Origin: Donghicola sp041224595
GTDB taxonomy: Bacteria; Pseudomonadota; Alphaproteobacteria; Rhodobacterales; Rhodobacteraceae
NCBI RefSeq assembly: GCF_041224595.1
Contig: NZ_JBGFGN010000162.1
Span: 248,001-312,000, forward strand
Direction: 5' to 3'
Length of the DNA: 64,000 bases
The position numbers were made by a program, and so were the translations under genes. The notes below the pieces were generated by a model. It was given only the letters and a program-made list of their open reading frames with translations. It did no database searches and was not told the DNA's origin. Positions 50,094 to 58,504 of the stretch are shown piece after piece. Position 1 is the first letter of the stretch. Each line of letters opens with the position of its first letter.

Positions 50094-51221
50094 ATGACCA
50101 CAGCAGCAGTCATTGTCGCCGCAGGCCGCGGCACCCGCGCAGGCGGCGATATTCCCAAGCAATGGCGGTCTTTGGGCGCGCGTCTGGTGGGCGAATACAG
50201 TGTCGCGACGCTGACCCAGCATCCGGACGTGGCCCATGTGGTTGTGGTCGTGCACGCCGACGATCTGGAGTTTGCCCAAGGCTTGGGCTGGACCTGTGTC
50301 ACTGGGGGCGCAAGCCGTCGGGATTCGGTGGTGAACGGGCTAGAGGCTCTGGCGGGCAAGGGCGTGACCAAGGTGCTGATCCACGACATCGCGCGCCCCG
50401 GTCTGACCGATCAAGTGATCGACGACGTGATCGCGGCGCTCGACACCCATCAGGGAGCTGCACCCGCCCTGCCCGTCGTTGATGCCCTGTGGATCGGCGC
50501 AGACGGGAATGTGAACGGAACGCAGCCCCGAGACGGGCTATATCGCGCGCAGACGCCCCAAGGGTTTCACTATGATGCGATCCTGAACGCCCATCGCACG
50601 CACGGACAGGACGCCGCCGATGACGTAGAGGTCGCCCGCGCGGCAGGCATGACCGTCGCGATCACCGCAGGGTCCGAAGATAATTTCAAGATTACGCACC
50701 CGCAGGACTTTGCCCGCGCGGCGCGACTGTTGGAGACAGGTATGGATATCAGACTAGGCAATGGCTACGACGTGCACGCATTCGAAGAGGGCGATCACGT
50801 CATCCTCTGCGGCGTGAAGGTGCCGCACACCAAGGCGCTCAAGGGCCATTCAGACGCGGATGTGGGCATGCACGCCATCACCGACGCGATCTATGGCGCT
50901 TTGGCCGAGGGCGACATCGGCCGGCACTTCCCCCCGTCGGACCCGCAGTGGAAGGGCGCCGCGTCAGAGATATTCCTGAAACACGCGGTAGATCTGGCGA
51001 CATCCAAAGGGTTCACCATCAGCAACGTCGATTGCACCCTGATCTGCGAGCGCCCCAAGGTCGGCCCCCACGCGGATGCCATGATGGAGGCCCTGTCGGC
51101 GATCATGGGCATCGCCAAAGACCGCATCTCGGTCAAGGCGACCACCAGCGAACGTCTGGGTTTCACGGGCCGTGAAGAGGGCATCGCCTCTATCGCAACA
51201 GCAACATTGGTGAAGCTATGA
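50094..51221 (+). CDS. ispDF: Bifunctional IspD/IspF
   Basis: 375 residues from the ATG at 50094 (GAGG site). Residues 1-215 are IspD (VIVAAGRGTRAGGDIPKQW, GGASRRDSVVNGL, YRAQTPQGFHYDAI); 217-375 are IspF (GNGYDVHAF with metal ligands, GHSDADVGMHAI, ERLGFTGREEGIA). The enzyme carries out steps three and five of the MEP isoprenoid pathway. The usual HDAARP loop of IspD reads HDIARPG here, a mild departure. Fusion of the two is typical of alphaproteobacteria. It overlaps pgpA by 4 bp. Confidence 0.97.
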   Translation: MTTAAVIVAAGRGTRAGGDIPKQWRSLGARLVGEYSVATLTQHPDVAHVVVVVHADDLEFAQGLGWTCVTGGASRRDSVVNGLEALAGKGVTKVLIHDIARPGLTDQVIDDVIAALDTHQGAAPALPVVDALWIGADGNVNGTQPRDGLYRAQTPQGFHYDAILNAHRTHGQDAADDVEVARAAGMTVAITAGSEDNFKITHPQDFARAARLLETGMDIRLGNGYDVHAFEEGDHVILCGVKVPHTKALKGHSDADVGMHAITDAIYGALAEGDIGRHFPPSDPQWKGAASEIFLKHAVDLATSKGFTISNVDCTLICERPKVGPHADAMMEALSAIMGIAKDRISVKATTSERLGFTGREEGIASIATATLVKL

Positions 51222-51709
51222 GCAAGTTTATCGCAACCTTCTTTGGCGTCGGAAACCTGCCCAAGGCACCGGGCACATGGGGGTCTCTGGCCGCCCTGCC
51301 CGTCGGGTATGTGCTGCATGAAACCGTGGGCTTCTACGGGTTCGCCATTGCCACTGTCGCGGTGTTCATCATCGGCTGGTGGGCGACGGCCGCGGTGACC
51401 AAGGGCAGCGACAACCATGACCCCAGCGAGATCGTGATCGACGAAGTGGCGGGCCAGTGGATTGCTCTGCTGCCTGTGTCATTGGGCGCGACCCATGCGG
51501 GCGCGGACATGCTGGCCCTTTGGCCGGGCTGGGTTGTGGCTTTCGTCGGCTTTCGTCTGTTCGACATTTGGAAGCCCGGGCCCGTTGGTTGGGCAGACCG
51601 TCGCGGCGATGCGCTTGGCGTGATGCTGGACGACGTTTTCGCAGGGATCATCGCGGCGATCTGTGTTATGATCGGCGCAGGGATCAGCCACGGGTTGCTT
51701 GGCGTATGA
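51218..51709 (+). CDS. pgpA: Phosphatidylglycerophosphatase A
   Basis: 163 residues, four hydrophobic segments. The family motifs FFGVGNLPKAPGTWGSLAAL (first part FGVGNLPKAPGTWGS) and DNHDPSEIVIDEVAGQW, with acidic metal ligands, are clear, as is FRLFDIWKPGPVGWADR. It removes phosphate from phosphatidylglycerol phosphate at the inner membrane. The start lies within the end of ispDF and the stop overlaps the next gene as ATGA, so three genes are coupled. Confidence 0.95.
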   Translation: MSKFIATFFGVGNLPKAPGTWGSLAALPVGYVLHETVGFYGFAIATVAVFIIGWWATAAVTKGSDNHDPSEIVIDEVAGQWIALLPVSLGATHAGADMLALWPGWVVAFVGFRLFDIWKPGPVGWADRRGDALGVMLDDVFAGIIAAICVMIGAGISHGLLGV

Positions 51710-52173
51710 GCTTGGCCGTCGAAATTCTGGACCGCTACAAGGCGGAGGGGCGCATGATCGCCACCGCCGAAAGCTGCACGGGCGGCATGGTCAGCGCCGC
51801 CCTGACCGACATCGCGGGCTCTAGCGCAGTGGTCGAGCGTGGCTTTGTCACCTACACCAATCTGGCGAAACAGCAGATGCTGGGGGTTAAGGCCGAAACT
51901 CTAGAATCTGTGGGCGCTGTATCCGAAGAGGTTGCACGGGAAATGGCCGCTGGCGCGCTGGCAAATTCCGCTGCGCAGGTGGCTGTCAGCATCACAGGAA
52001 TTGCCGGCCCCGGCGGGTCAGACCACAAGCCCGAAGGACGCGTCTGTTTCGGCATCGCGACCGAGGCTGGATATCTTCATACCGAGACGATTGAGTTCGG
52101 TGCCTTGGGCCGCGACATGGTTCGTGCCGCGGCGCGGGATCACGCACTCGCGCTCTTGCTGTCTGCGCCGTAG
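51706..52173 (+). CDS. CinA C-terminal domain amidohydrolase (PncC-like)
   Basis: 155 residues from the ATG overlapping the pgpA stop. It is the stand-alone C-terminal domain of CinA: TAESCTGGMVSAALTDIAGSS holds the catalytic serine region (shown in part AESCTGGMVS), and SITGIAGPGGSDHKPEGRVCF (as GIAGPGGSDHKPEG) is the second motif. E. coli PncC turns nicotinamide mononucleotide into nicotinate mononucleotide. Its last 34 bases overlap the end of the convergent ratA gene. Confidence 0.93.
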   Translation: MSLAVEILDRYKAEGRMIATAESCTGGMVSAALTDIAGSSAVVERGFVTYTNLAKQQMLGVKAETLESVGAVSEEVAREMAAGALANSAAQVAVSITGIAGPGGSDHKPEGRVCFGIATEAGYLHTETIEFGALGRDMVRAAARDHALALLLSAP

Positions 52174-52607
52174 AGGGTATTCGCGCGTTCCAGAAACGCG
52201 CGCACAATCCGCTGCATCGCTTCGTTGAACACTAGGCCGATGATCCGCTGAAGCATGGCGTTCTTGAATTCGAAATCGACAAAGAACGCCACTTCGCAGC
52301 CCCCTTCGACATCTGTGAACGACCAGTTGGACTTCATGTACTTGAAGGGACCATCAAGATATTCGGTGTCGATCTTCTTGTCGTTCGGCCACAGGGTCAC
52401 GCGGCTGCCGAACCGTTCGCGGAACACTTTGAAACTGATCACCAGATCGGCGTCCATGACGGTCGCCTCGCCCTGTTCGGTGGTCTTGCGCACACGGGCA
52501 GCGGCACACCACGGCAGGAACTTGGGATAGCTGTTCACATCCGCCACCAGATCATACATCTGTTGGGCGGTGTACGGCATAAAGCGGTTTTCAGAATGGG
52601 TCGGCAT
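52140..52607 (-). CDS. RatA/Coq10 family START-domain protein
   Basis: 155 residues. MPYTAQQMYDLVADVNSYPKFLPWC (shown as YDLVADVNSYPKFLPWC) is the family start; VDFEFKNAMLQRIIG and FNEAMQRIVRAFLERA form the C-terminal helix. Homologues include E. coli RatA, which hinders 70S assembly when overproduced, and eukaryotic COQ10, which binds ubiquinone. Either role is possible. No antitoxin partner gene (ratB) is adjacent. It is convergent with the pncC-like gene (34-bp overlap) and divergent from hpt. Confidence 0.88.
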   Translation of the reverse strand: MPTHSENRFMPYTAQQMYDLVADVNSYPKFLPWCAAARVRKTTEQGEATVMDADLVISFKVFRERFGSRVTLWPNDKKIDTEYLDGPFKYMKSNWSFTDVEGGCEVAFFVDFEFKNAMLQRIIGLVFNEAMQRIVRAFLERANTLYGADSKSASA

Positions 52608-52680
52608 AGCACCAAGGATAATTCGTGACAGTGGTGCAGCATTTCGTAGTATACGCCCGAAACTTCAAGGGGGATCTCCT

Positions 52681-53217
52681 GTGTCGCGTCCATATGTCAT
52701 CGATGAAATGATCTCGGCCAAGGCGATTGCGGCCCGGATCGAAGAGCTGGCCAAGGAAATTTCACAGGAATACGCAGACACCGAACAGGTCGTCGTTATC
52801 GGTCTGTTGCGCGGCAGCTTCGTGTTCATCGCGGACCTTGCCCGCGAGTTGGACCTGCCGGTCGAGGTCGATTTCATGGAGGTCAGTTCCTATGGCAACG
52901 AGATGGTCAGCTCGCGGGAAGTCCGCATTCTAAAGGATCTGCGCGGCCAGATCGAAGGGCGCGATGTTCTGGTGGTCGAGGATATTGTGGACACGGGCTA
53001 CACCCTGTCGCACGTGATTTCCCTGCTGAAATCACGCAAGCCCAAGCGACTAAAAACAATCGCTCTTTTGGATAAACCCTCGCGGCGCGAGGTGGATTTC
53101 AAGGCAGACTATATTGGTTTTGAAATTCCAGACGAATTTGTTGTGGGCTACGGGATCGACTACGCGCAGCGCAACCGGAACCTAGGGTATATCGGCAAGG
53201 TCAGGTTCCCCGAATGA
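52681..53217 (+). CDS. hpt: Hypoxanthine phosphoribosyltransferase
   Basis: 178 residues with a GTG start at 52681, chosen because AAGGGGG lies about 8 bases upstream; the frame is open further upstream but is antisense to ratA. VIGLLRGSFVFIADL, FMEVSSYGNEM and the PRPP loop VLVVEDIVDTGYTLSHVISLL (as VVEDIVDTGYTL) identify a purine salvage enzyme; VDFKADYIGFEIPDEFVVGYG is the base-binding end. It overlaps the next small gene by 4 bp. Confidence 0.95.
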   Translation: MSRPYVIDEMISAKAIAARIEELAKEISQEYADTEQVVVIGLLRGSFVFIADLARELDLPVEVDFMEVSSYGNEMVSSREVRILKDLRGQIEGRDVLVVEDIVDTGYTLSHVISLLKSRKPKRLKTIALLDKPSRREVDFKADYIGFEIPDEFVVGYGIDYAQRNRNLGYIGKVRFPE

Positions 53218-53399
53218 ACCTTTTCTGGCTCATCCGAATGTCCCAGTGGGTGCGCAACCCACCCTCGCCACAGCGGGTCAAACTGGTGCTTGGCGTCATC
53301 GCCCTGTGCCTGATCATCGTAGGGATCGAGTTTTTCTGGGGCTGGCCCGAGTGGCTGACCACGAACGGCAACCTGCGGGGCGGCGTGCCGCGCTTCTGA
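53214..53399 (+). CDS. Small single-pass membrane protein of unknown function
   Basis: 61 residues: NLFWLIRMSQWVRNPPSPQ, then one transmembrane segment (LVLGVIALCLIIVGIEFFW) and a polar tail ending GGVPRF. Its ATG overlaps the hpt stop as ATGA, a strong sign that it is a real gene. Similar small proteins with PPS-x-x-RVKL before the helix follow hpt-like genes in related bacteria as far as I recall, but I do not know a function. Confidence 0.75.
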   Translation: MNLFWLIRMSQWVRNPPSPQRVKLVLGVIALCLIIVGIEFFWGWPEWLTTNGNLRGGVPRF

Positions 53400-53428
53400 C
53401 AATGACGTGAGCGGGCGCGCCAACGAAA

Positions 53429-53453
53429 AACGGGGCGCCAGAAGTGCCCCGTT
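53429..53453 (-). terminator. Terminator of lipA (also reads from hpt side)
   Basis: Stem AACGGGGC / GCCCCGTT with a 9-base loop; on the minus strand followed by TTTCG (TTTTT counting the stem end). It lies 22 bp past the lipA stop and 30 bp past the small membrane protein gene. Confidence 0.75.
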
Positions 53454-53474
53454 CTAGATCGACTATCTGAACAA

Positions 53475-54425
53475 TCAGGCCTCGGCCAATTTCTTCAGAC
53501 GGTTCTCGCGCAGGCGCGCGAAATCGTCGCCCGCATGGTAGCTGGAACGTGTCAGCGGCGTGGCTGACACCATCAGGAAGTTCTTGGCCCATGCAGCTTT
53601 CTCATAGGCTGCGAACTCCTCGGGGGTGACAAAACGATCAACCTTGTGGTGCTTAGGCGTGGGTTGCAGGTACTGGCCGATGGTCAGGAAATCCACATCG
53701 GCAGCGCGCATGTCATCCATGACCTGACGGACCTGTTCGTTGGTTTCACCAAGGCCGACCATGATGCCCGACTTGGTAAAGATGGTCGGGTCAATCTCTT
53801 TGACCCGCTGAAGCAGACGCAGCGAGTGGAAGTACCGCGCGCCGGGGCGCACGGTCGGATACTGGCCGGGCACGGTTTCAAGGTTGTGGTTGAACACATC
53901 CGGTTTCGCGGCCACGACCGCCTCCAGCACCGACGGATCACATTTCAGGAAGTCAGGCGTCAGGATTTCGATGGTGGTTGTCGGGCTGCGGTGGCGCACG
54001 GCGCGGATGGTCTGGGCAAAATGCTCTGCCCCGCCGTCATTCAAATCGTCACGGTCCACCGAGGTGATGACCACGTGGTTGAGCCCCAGCTTTTGTACCG
54101 CATCTGCGACGCGGCCCGGTTCGAACACGTCCAGCGCATCGGGACGCCCGGTCGCAATGTTGCAGAACGAACAACCGCGGGTACAGATGTCGCCCATGAT
54201 CATCATGGTCGCGTGGCCCTGAGACCAGCATTCGCCGACATTGGGGCAGCCCGCCTCTTCGCATACGGTGACCAGACCATGGTCGCGCATGATTTTATGG
54301 GTCTCGCGGTATCCCTCGCTCGTGGGTGCCTTGACGCGGATCCACTCTGGCTTCTTGGGCTGAGCGTTGTCAGGGCGGTGCGCCTTTTCGGGGTGGCGCT
54401 GGCTGGGGATCTTGAGGTCTCGCAC
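53475..54425 (-). CDS. lipA: Lipoyl synthase
   Basis: 316 residues, radical SAM. The auxiliary cluster cysteines are in VTVCEEAGCPNVGECW and the SAM cluster motif is CTRGCSFCNI. VVITSVDRDDLNDGGAEHF, VFNHNLETVPGQYPTVR (in part) and TKSGIMVGLGET follow, and the C-terminal serine ligand lies in RSSYHAGDDF. It inserts two sulfurs into octanoyl groups on lipoyl domains. Divergent from the peroxiredoxin gene. Confidence 0.97.
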   Translation of the reverse strand: MRDLKIPSQRHPEKAHRPDNAQPKKPEWIRVKAPTSEGYRETHKIMRDHGLVTVCEEAGCPNVGECWSQGHATMMIMGDICTRGCSFCNIATGRPDALDVFEPGRVADAVQKLGLNHVVITSVDRDDLNDGGAEHFAQTIRAVRHRSPTTTIEILTPDFLKCDPSVLEAVVAAKPDVFNHNLETVPGQYPTVRPGARYFHSLRLLQRVKEIDPTIFTKSGIMVGLGETNEQVRQVMDDMRAADVDFLTIGQYLQPTPKHHKVDRFVTPEEFAAYEKAAWAKNFLMVSATPLTRSSYHAGDDFARLRENRLKKLAEA

Positions 54426-54742
54426 GGGGTGACTCCAGACGGGGTTTTGTTGCGTTGTCCTACTTTAGGGTGTGTTTGCCCAAAGTTCCAGTTCTGTGCA
54501 CGTGGTTTGCGTGCGGCGCATTGCGCGTTTGCACTGGAGGAATAGGTCACTTGGCACGCTTGTTTTTAAGGCGATCCGCGCCAAACAAACGGGCATAACC
54601 TGCGGCTTTTGCGCCAGAACTGGCGTGCGGTCAGAAAACATGGCTCGGGCCATTGCACCTGTTTTGGAACGATTCTATTTCTTGCTGCAGGCGCAGCACT
54701 GCGTCGCAGCATTCCCTTCCCCACCTCTACGGAGAGTTCGAC
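54426..54742 (+). other. Divergent promoter region of lipA and peroxiredoxin genes
   Basis: 317 bp between two divergent starts. I see the peroxiredoxin ribosome site (GGAGAG at its right end) but no convincing open frame of its own, no clear OxyR tetranucleotide series and no RNA structure. Confidence 0.5.
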
Positions 54743-55294
54743 ATGAAGCCTGGCATCCGTCTGCCCGAAGTCACCTTCCACACCCGCGTCCGCGACGAAG
54801 CTGTTGGCGGCCCCAACCCCTTCCGCTGGGAAGACAAGACCACCGCTGACTACTTTTCTGGCAAGCGCGTGATCCTGTTCTCGCTGCCCGGCGCGTTCAC
54901 ACCCACTTGCTCGACCTACCAGTTGCCAGGCTTTGAAGATAACTTTGCCAAGTTCCAGGACCTGGGTGTCGACGAGATCTACTGCATGTCCGTGAATGAC
55001 AGCTTTGTCATGAACAAGTGGGCCCAGATGCAAGAGATCAAGAACGTCAAAGTCATCCCCGATGGCTCGGGCGAATTCACCCGCAAGATCGGCATGCTGG
55101 TCGCCAAAGAGAACCTTGGCTTCGGCATGCGTTCGTGGCGTTATGCGGCAGTCGTCAAGGACGGCGTCGTTGAGGCATGGTTCGAAGAGCCCGGCCGTTG
55201 TGATAACTTTGGCGAGGATCCGTATGGCGAGAGCTCGCCCGAGACCCTGCTGGCCTATCTGGAAAACGCGTCGAAGCCCGTCGCAGCTGAGTAA
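54743..55294 (+). CDS. Peroxiredoxin (Prx5-like)
   Basis: 183 residues from the ATG at 54743 with GGAGAG 10 bases before. The peroxidatic cysteine C56 lies in LPGAFTPTCSTYQLPGF (P-x-x-x-T/S-x-x-C), the Prx5/AhpE-type site. Two further cysteines are present, C81 in DEIYCMSVND and C153 in EPGRCDNFGED; the last could be a resolving residue. It reduces hydrogen peroxide and alkyl peroxides using thioredoxin or glutaredoxin. The OxyR gene is convergent just downstream. Confidence 0.93.
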   Translation: MKPGIRLPEVTFHTRVRDEAVGGPNPFRWEDKTTADYFSGKRVILFSLPGAFTPTCSTYQLPGFEDNFAKFQDLGVDEIYCMSVNDSFVMNKWAQMQEIKNVKVIPDGSGEFTRKIGMLVAKENLGFGMRSWRYAAVVKDGVVEAWFEEPGRCDNFGEDPYGESSPETLLAYLENASKPVAAE

Positions 55295-55321
55295 TCGGCG
55301 TTCCTGATTAGTATCGTTTGC

Positions 55322-55350
55322 GCCCTGCGCTCCTGATCGGAGCGCAGGGC
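55322..55350 (+). terminator. Terminator between peroxiredoxin and oxyR
   Basis: Perfect 12-bp stem GCCCTGCGCTCC / GGAGCGCAGGGC with loop TGATC. The following GTTTGAGTATTT is only partly T-rich; it may serve both convergent genes. Confidence 0.75.
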
Positions 55351-55354
55351 GTTT

Positions 55355-55376
55355 GAGTATTTAAAGCAAAAAGAAG
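55355..55376 (+). repeat. Degenerate copy of the GAGTATTT-GCAAA-GAAG motif
   Basis: GAGTATTTAAAGCAAA-AAGAAG resembles the end of the element at 24178-24200 (GAGTATTTTAGCAAAG-ATGAAAG). Both stand after GC-rich hairpins between genes. Confidence 0.4.
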
Positions 55377-55377
55377 C

Positions 55378-56301
55378 CTAGAACGCTGCGCGGGCGTCTT
55401 GGACCAATTCTTCGCCCACGCGGGTCAGGATATCGCCGAGTTCGGTGAACCAACCGTCATCGCCTGCCACATTGCGGCGCACAAGGCCGATTGTCCTGTT
55501 TGGCTCTGGGCCATGAAAGCGCGAGAGGGCCATGTCGGGGGCCGCGCGGCTTTCCGTAATGGCAGCGATTTCTGGAAGCAGCGTCAGGCCGAATCCGGCC
55601 GCCACCATTCTGGACAGTGTCGCGAGGGACGACGCTCCCATATTGATTTGGTGGTTGGAGCGACCGCAAACTTCGAGCGCTTGATCGGTGAGACAATGGC
55701 CGTCCTCGAGAAGAAGAAGTTGATCGGGGTCAAGAGAGACCGGCCGCAGCTCTTCCAGATTCTTGCCAAGCGCGTTCAACCGAGCCTGAGAGCCAGCAAG
55801 CAGGAAGCGGTCCTCAAAGAGTGGGCGCTCGACCAGACCGTTAATGTCTGCGGGCAGCGCAATCACCGCAGCGTCGAGTTCCCCCTGCTGGATTGCGTAG
55901 AGCAAACGCTCTGTTTTGGCTTCTTGGACTTGAACATCAAGACTTAGATCGCGCGCCCTAAGGTCCGCCAACGCCATGGGTAGAAGATACGGTGCAACTG
56001 TCGGGATCATGCCGATATAGAGCTTGCCAGCCAATCCATCGCGCCACCTTGCCGAATGTTCCAGCATACGCACCTTGGCAACGACGTCGCGTGCCTGCTC
56101 AAGGGCCAAACGCCCGAAAGGTGTCAGCGTCACATCTCTGGCGTGACGTTCGACCAATGGGCCGCCGAGGGTTGCCTCAAGCTCTTTGATCTGGACCGAG
56201 AGAGCAGGCTGGCTGATGTTCACAATCGCCGCCGCCTGACCGAAGTGGCGACGCTCTGCAAGGGCGATGAAGTATTCTAGCTGTCTCAGGGTAATTCTCA
56301 T
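55378..56301 (-). CDS. oxyR: Hydrogen peroxide-responsive regulator OxyR
   Basis: 307 residues, LysR type. The winged HTH is at the N-terminus (RQLEYFIALAERRHFGQAA, SQPALSVQIKELE). The regulatory domain has both redox cysteines of OxyR, C203 and C212, in LLLLEDGHCLTDQALEVC, followed by SSLATLSRMVAAGFGLTLLPE. Oxidation forms a disulfide and switches on peroxide defence genes. It is convergent with a peroxiredoxin gene and divergent from a VIT1-type transporter gene, both plausible targets. Confidence 0.95.
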   Translation of the reverse strand: MRITLRQLEYFIALAERRHFGQAAAIVNISQPALSVQIKELEATLGGPLVERHARDVTLTPFGRLALEQARDVVAKVRMLEHSARWRDGLAGKLYIGMIPTVAPYLLPMALADLRARDLSLDVQVQEAKTERLLYAIQQGELDAAVIALPADINGLVERPLFEDRFLLAGSQARLNALGKNLEELRPVSLDPDQLLLLEDGHCLTDQALEVCGRSNHQINMGASSLATLSRMVAAGFGLTLLPEIAAITESRAAPDMALSRFHGPEPNRTIGLVRRNVAGDDGWFTELGDILTRVGEELVQDARAAF

Positions 56302-56436
56302 AGTTTCGGATTATCGCAATCCAGATGGGTGTTCCAGAGAAACGCAGCGCTGCGGGTGCGGCAATGATGCGCCGCTGCGATCTTGCGACATCGGCTTGGG
56401 GGGGTAAGCTGCAAACGCAGCCAGGAAGGGCCCAGC

Positions 56437-57162
56437 ATGCAAAACACGTCTGACTCGGAAGAGAGCAAAGGAATCGCCCATATGCGCGACTTCCTGAAGC
56501 AGATCGTCTTTGGGGGGAACGATGGCATCGTGACCACATTCGCTATTGTCGCCGGTTTCGCGGGCGCTCAGGCCGAGGGCACGGCGCAAATCGGCGGAAT
56601 TGCTGTGTTGGTTTTCGGGCTCGCAAATCTGTTTGCCGACGCAGTGAGCATGGGACTCGGCGAATTTCTATCCCTGCGCTCGCGGAACGCAATGTACCGG
56701 ACGCGCCGCGGCACCATTGCAGCCGATTTGCACAAAGGCGGCCGGCGCGCCGCCAACGCTGTTGAACAATTCTTAACCGACCGCGGCATTCCAAATGCAC
56801 GTGCACGTGAGATCGGCACTGGACTATCTGAACATCCCGACGTCATGGCAGAGCTTGCGATGATGTTCGCGCATGGGATGACCGATCCAGACGGAGAAAG
56901 TCCGTGGAAAAGTGGTCTGGTGACCTTCGGGGCATTCGTCTTGTTCGGCGCCCTGCCCTTGCTGCCCTATTTTTTGGGGGACACCAGCGACGCGACTCTG
57001 GGTTGGTCCGCGACCACCACGATTGTCGCGCTGGTGGCTTTGGGGCTGCTTCGCTGGCGAGTCACCGAAGATGCCGCCCCGCAGGCCATTGGAGAAACCG
57101 TTCTCGTCGGCGCGCTTTGTGCGGGGGTGGCATATGGTGTGGGTTGGATGGTGGGCGGTTAA
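56437..57162 (+). CDS. VIT1/CCC1 family iron/manganese transporter
   Basis: 241 residues from the ATG at 56437 (GGAAGG site 8 bases upstream). The family hallmark FGGNDGIVTTFAIVAGFAGA opens the first membrane helix; AVSMGLGEFLSLRSRNAMY (D/E-x-x-x-M-x-x-G-E) is the second. Three further hydrophobic segments follow. VIT1 proteins move Fe2+ or Mn2+ out of the cytosol. Divergent from oxyR, which fits removal of iron during peroxide stress. The stop overlaps the convergent DUF6456 gene by 4 bp. Confidence 0.92.
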   Translation: MQNTSDSEESKGIAHMRDFLKQIVFGGNDGIVTTFAIVAGFAGAQAEGTAQIGGIAVLVFGLANLFADAVSMGLGEFLSLRSRNAMYRTRRGTIAADLHKGGRRAANAVEQFLTDRGIPNARAREIGTGLSEHPDVMAELAMMFAHGMTDPDGESPWKSGLVTFGAFVLFGALPLLPYFLGDTSDATLGWSATTTIVALVALGLLRWRVTEDAAPQAIGETVLVGALCAGVAYGVGWMVGG

Positions 57163-58277
57163 CCGATCATCTGCCCCCCGACGCCCTCGATCCGCTCGTA
57201 ATAGCGCTTGAGCCGAAAGAGCGCGATCCGAAGCACAATCTTGCCAGACCGTGCGGACCAACCGAGCTGTTTTTCCGCATTTTCAAGCCCTTCGAGCATA
57301 CAGCAGCACCGTAGAACGACATCGCCAAGGCCTGGCCCCAGATCCCGAAGTGCCTCTGCGACGCGGCGCCGTGCGGCTGACGGGCTGTAGCCCACCATGT
57401 CATCCCCTTGATAAGGGGCCATATTCGCACCCGTCAGAATGTCCTGCCAGTTTTCTGCTGTTTCCTGCCCCATCTGCGCCAACTCGAAATCTTCACGAAG
57501 GCGCTCCCCGGCGCGGACAAGCACATCCTCGAGGAAAGGAGTCCCATCCTTGTCCCTGCGCCGTGCTAGAACAGCGAGCGGCGTCTCGTAGCTTGTGAAC
57601 CGCATACGGCGGCTGTCCTCGGCTTCTACACCAGACTGGACCCGGGCTGTGGGTTGCAGAGCAAACGGAGTCTGAGCCTCGGCAAATCCACTGGCGCGGT
57701 TTTCATCCTCTGCGATCATGCACTTGAGCGCTGCGCGACCTTCGGGCGTAATGCGGTATTTCGAGATCCGACCTGGATCGATACATTCCACCCAGTTCTT
57801 TAGAGCGACGGCGCGCGCAATGCCGCGATCAGTGACGGCGGTGTTTTTGGTCTCGTTTGCGAAGCTACGCACCACGACGGCCTTTTCCATACCCTCGGCG
57901 ACGGCCAGAACGGCCCCCGGCTCTGCTAGGTGCCGAAGCAGGCGCTTGCCCTCGGTACGAAGCATATCCGGATCGGGTTGGACGGAAGGCTGATAGCTGG
58001 CTTGGGACATGGCAGTGTCCTCCTGTTGATGTTGCACTGTCGCGCCGGACAGAGCATGGCCCAACTGCAAGAGCACTTCGTCAACCAGAGGATCCTCGCG
58101 CCGCGTTTCGACCTTCTGCACCTGACGCAAGACGGTCGAGGCATGGCAGCCTGCCGCTCGCGCCAATTCGCGGATCGACACCCCCTCTTCGGTGTGTGCC
58201 AGATAGCGCTTTGCGCCGCTTGGCACCCATTGGGGCAGCGTATTTACCAGAGAGCCGGACGAACGCGACGACTGCAT
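57159..58277 (-). CDS. HTH/DUF6456 domain protein
   Basis: 372 residues from ATG 58277 (GAGG site 7 bases before; upstream ATGs at 58289 and 58313 are possible). An N-terminal helix-turn-helix is visible in SIRELARAAGCHASTVLRQVQKVE. A middle winged-helix-like part (KNTAVTDRGIARAVALKNW, YRITPEGRAALK) and the C-terminal DUF6456 domain (RLREDFELAQMGQ, GLGDVVLRCCCMLEGLE) follow. This family is confined mainly to alphaproteobacteria and its targets are unknown. The look is of a DNA-binding regulator. Confidence 0.82.
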   Translation of the reverse strand: MQSSRSSGSLVNTLPQWVPSGAKRYLAHTEEGVSIRELARAAGCHASTVLRQVQKVETRREDPLVDEVLLQLGHALSGATVQHQQEDTAMSQASYQPSVQPDPDMLRTEGKRLLRHLAEPGAVLAVAEGMEKAVVVRSFANETKNTAVTDRGIARAVALKNWVECIDPGRISKYRITPEGRAALKCMIAEDENRASGFAEAQTPFALQPTARVQSGVEAEDSRRMRFTSYETPLAVLARRRDKDGTPFLEDVLVRAGERLREDFELAQMGQETAENWQDILTGANMAPYQGDDMVGYSPSAARRRVAEALRDLGPGLGDVVLRCCCMLEGLENAEKQLGWSARSGKIVLRIALFRLKRYYERIEGVGGQMIG

Positions 58278-58504
58278 ATCAAACCTCATTTTCTCGTCGG
58301 GAGCACAGGGCAACCTGGCTGCGGGATCATGGTTAACGTATGGGAACAGCTGTTACCGATGCGTTAAAAATCCTTTGCGAAAGTCATTTTTGTTTCCGTA
58401 TTGAAAACAATAACTAAGCCACCGTGCGCTGCTCCGTACGGTCACGCAACACCTCGGAAGTCGTGCTGTGATGGTCTGCAAGAAAGCAAGCGGAGAGCAT
58501 TGAA

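Noticed and set aside
52140..52607. Toxin-antitoxin module based on the RatA name
   Set aside because: No small antitoxin gene is adjacent; the family also includes ubiquinone-binding Coq10 proteins, so a toxin role is not supported.
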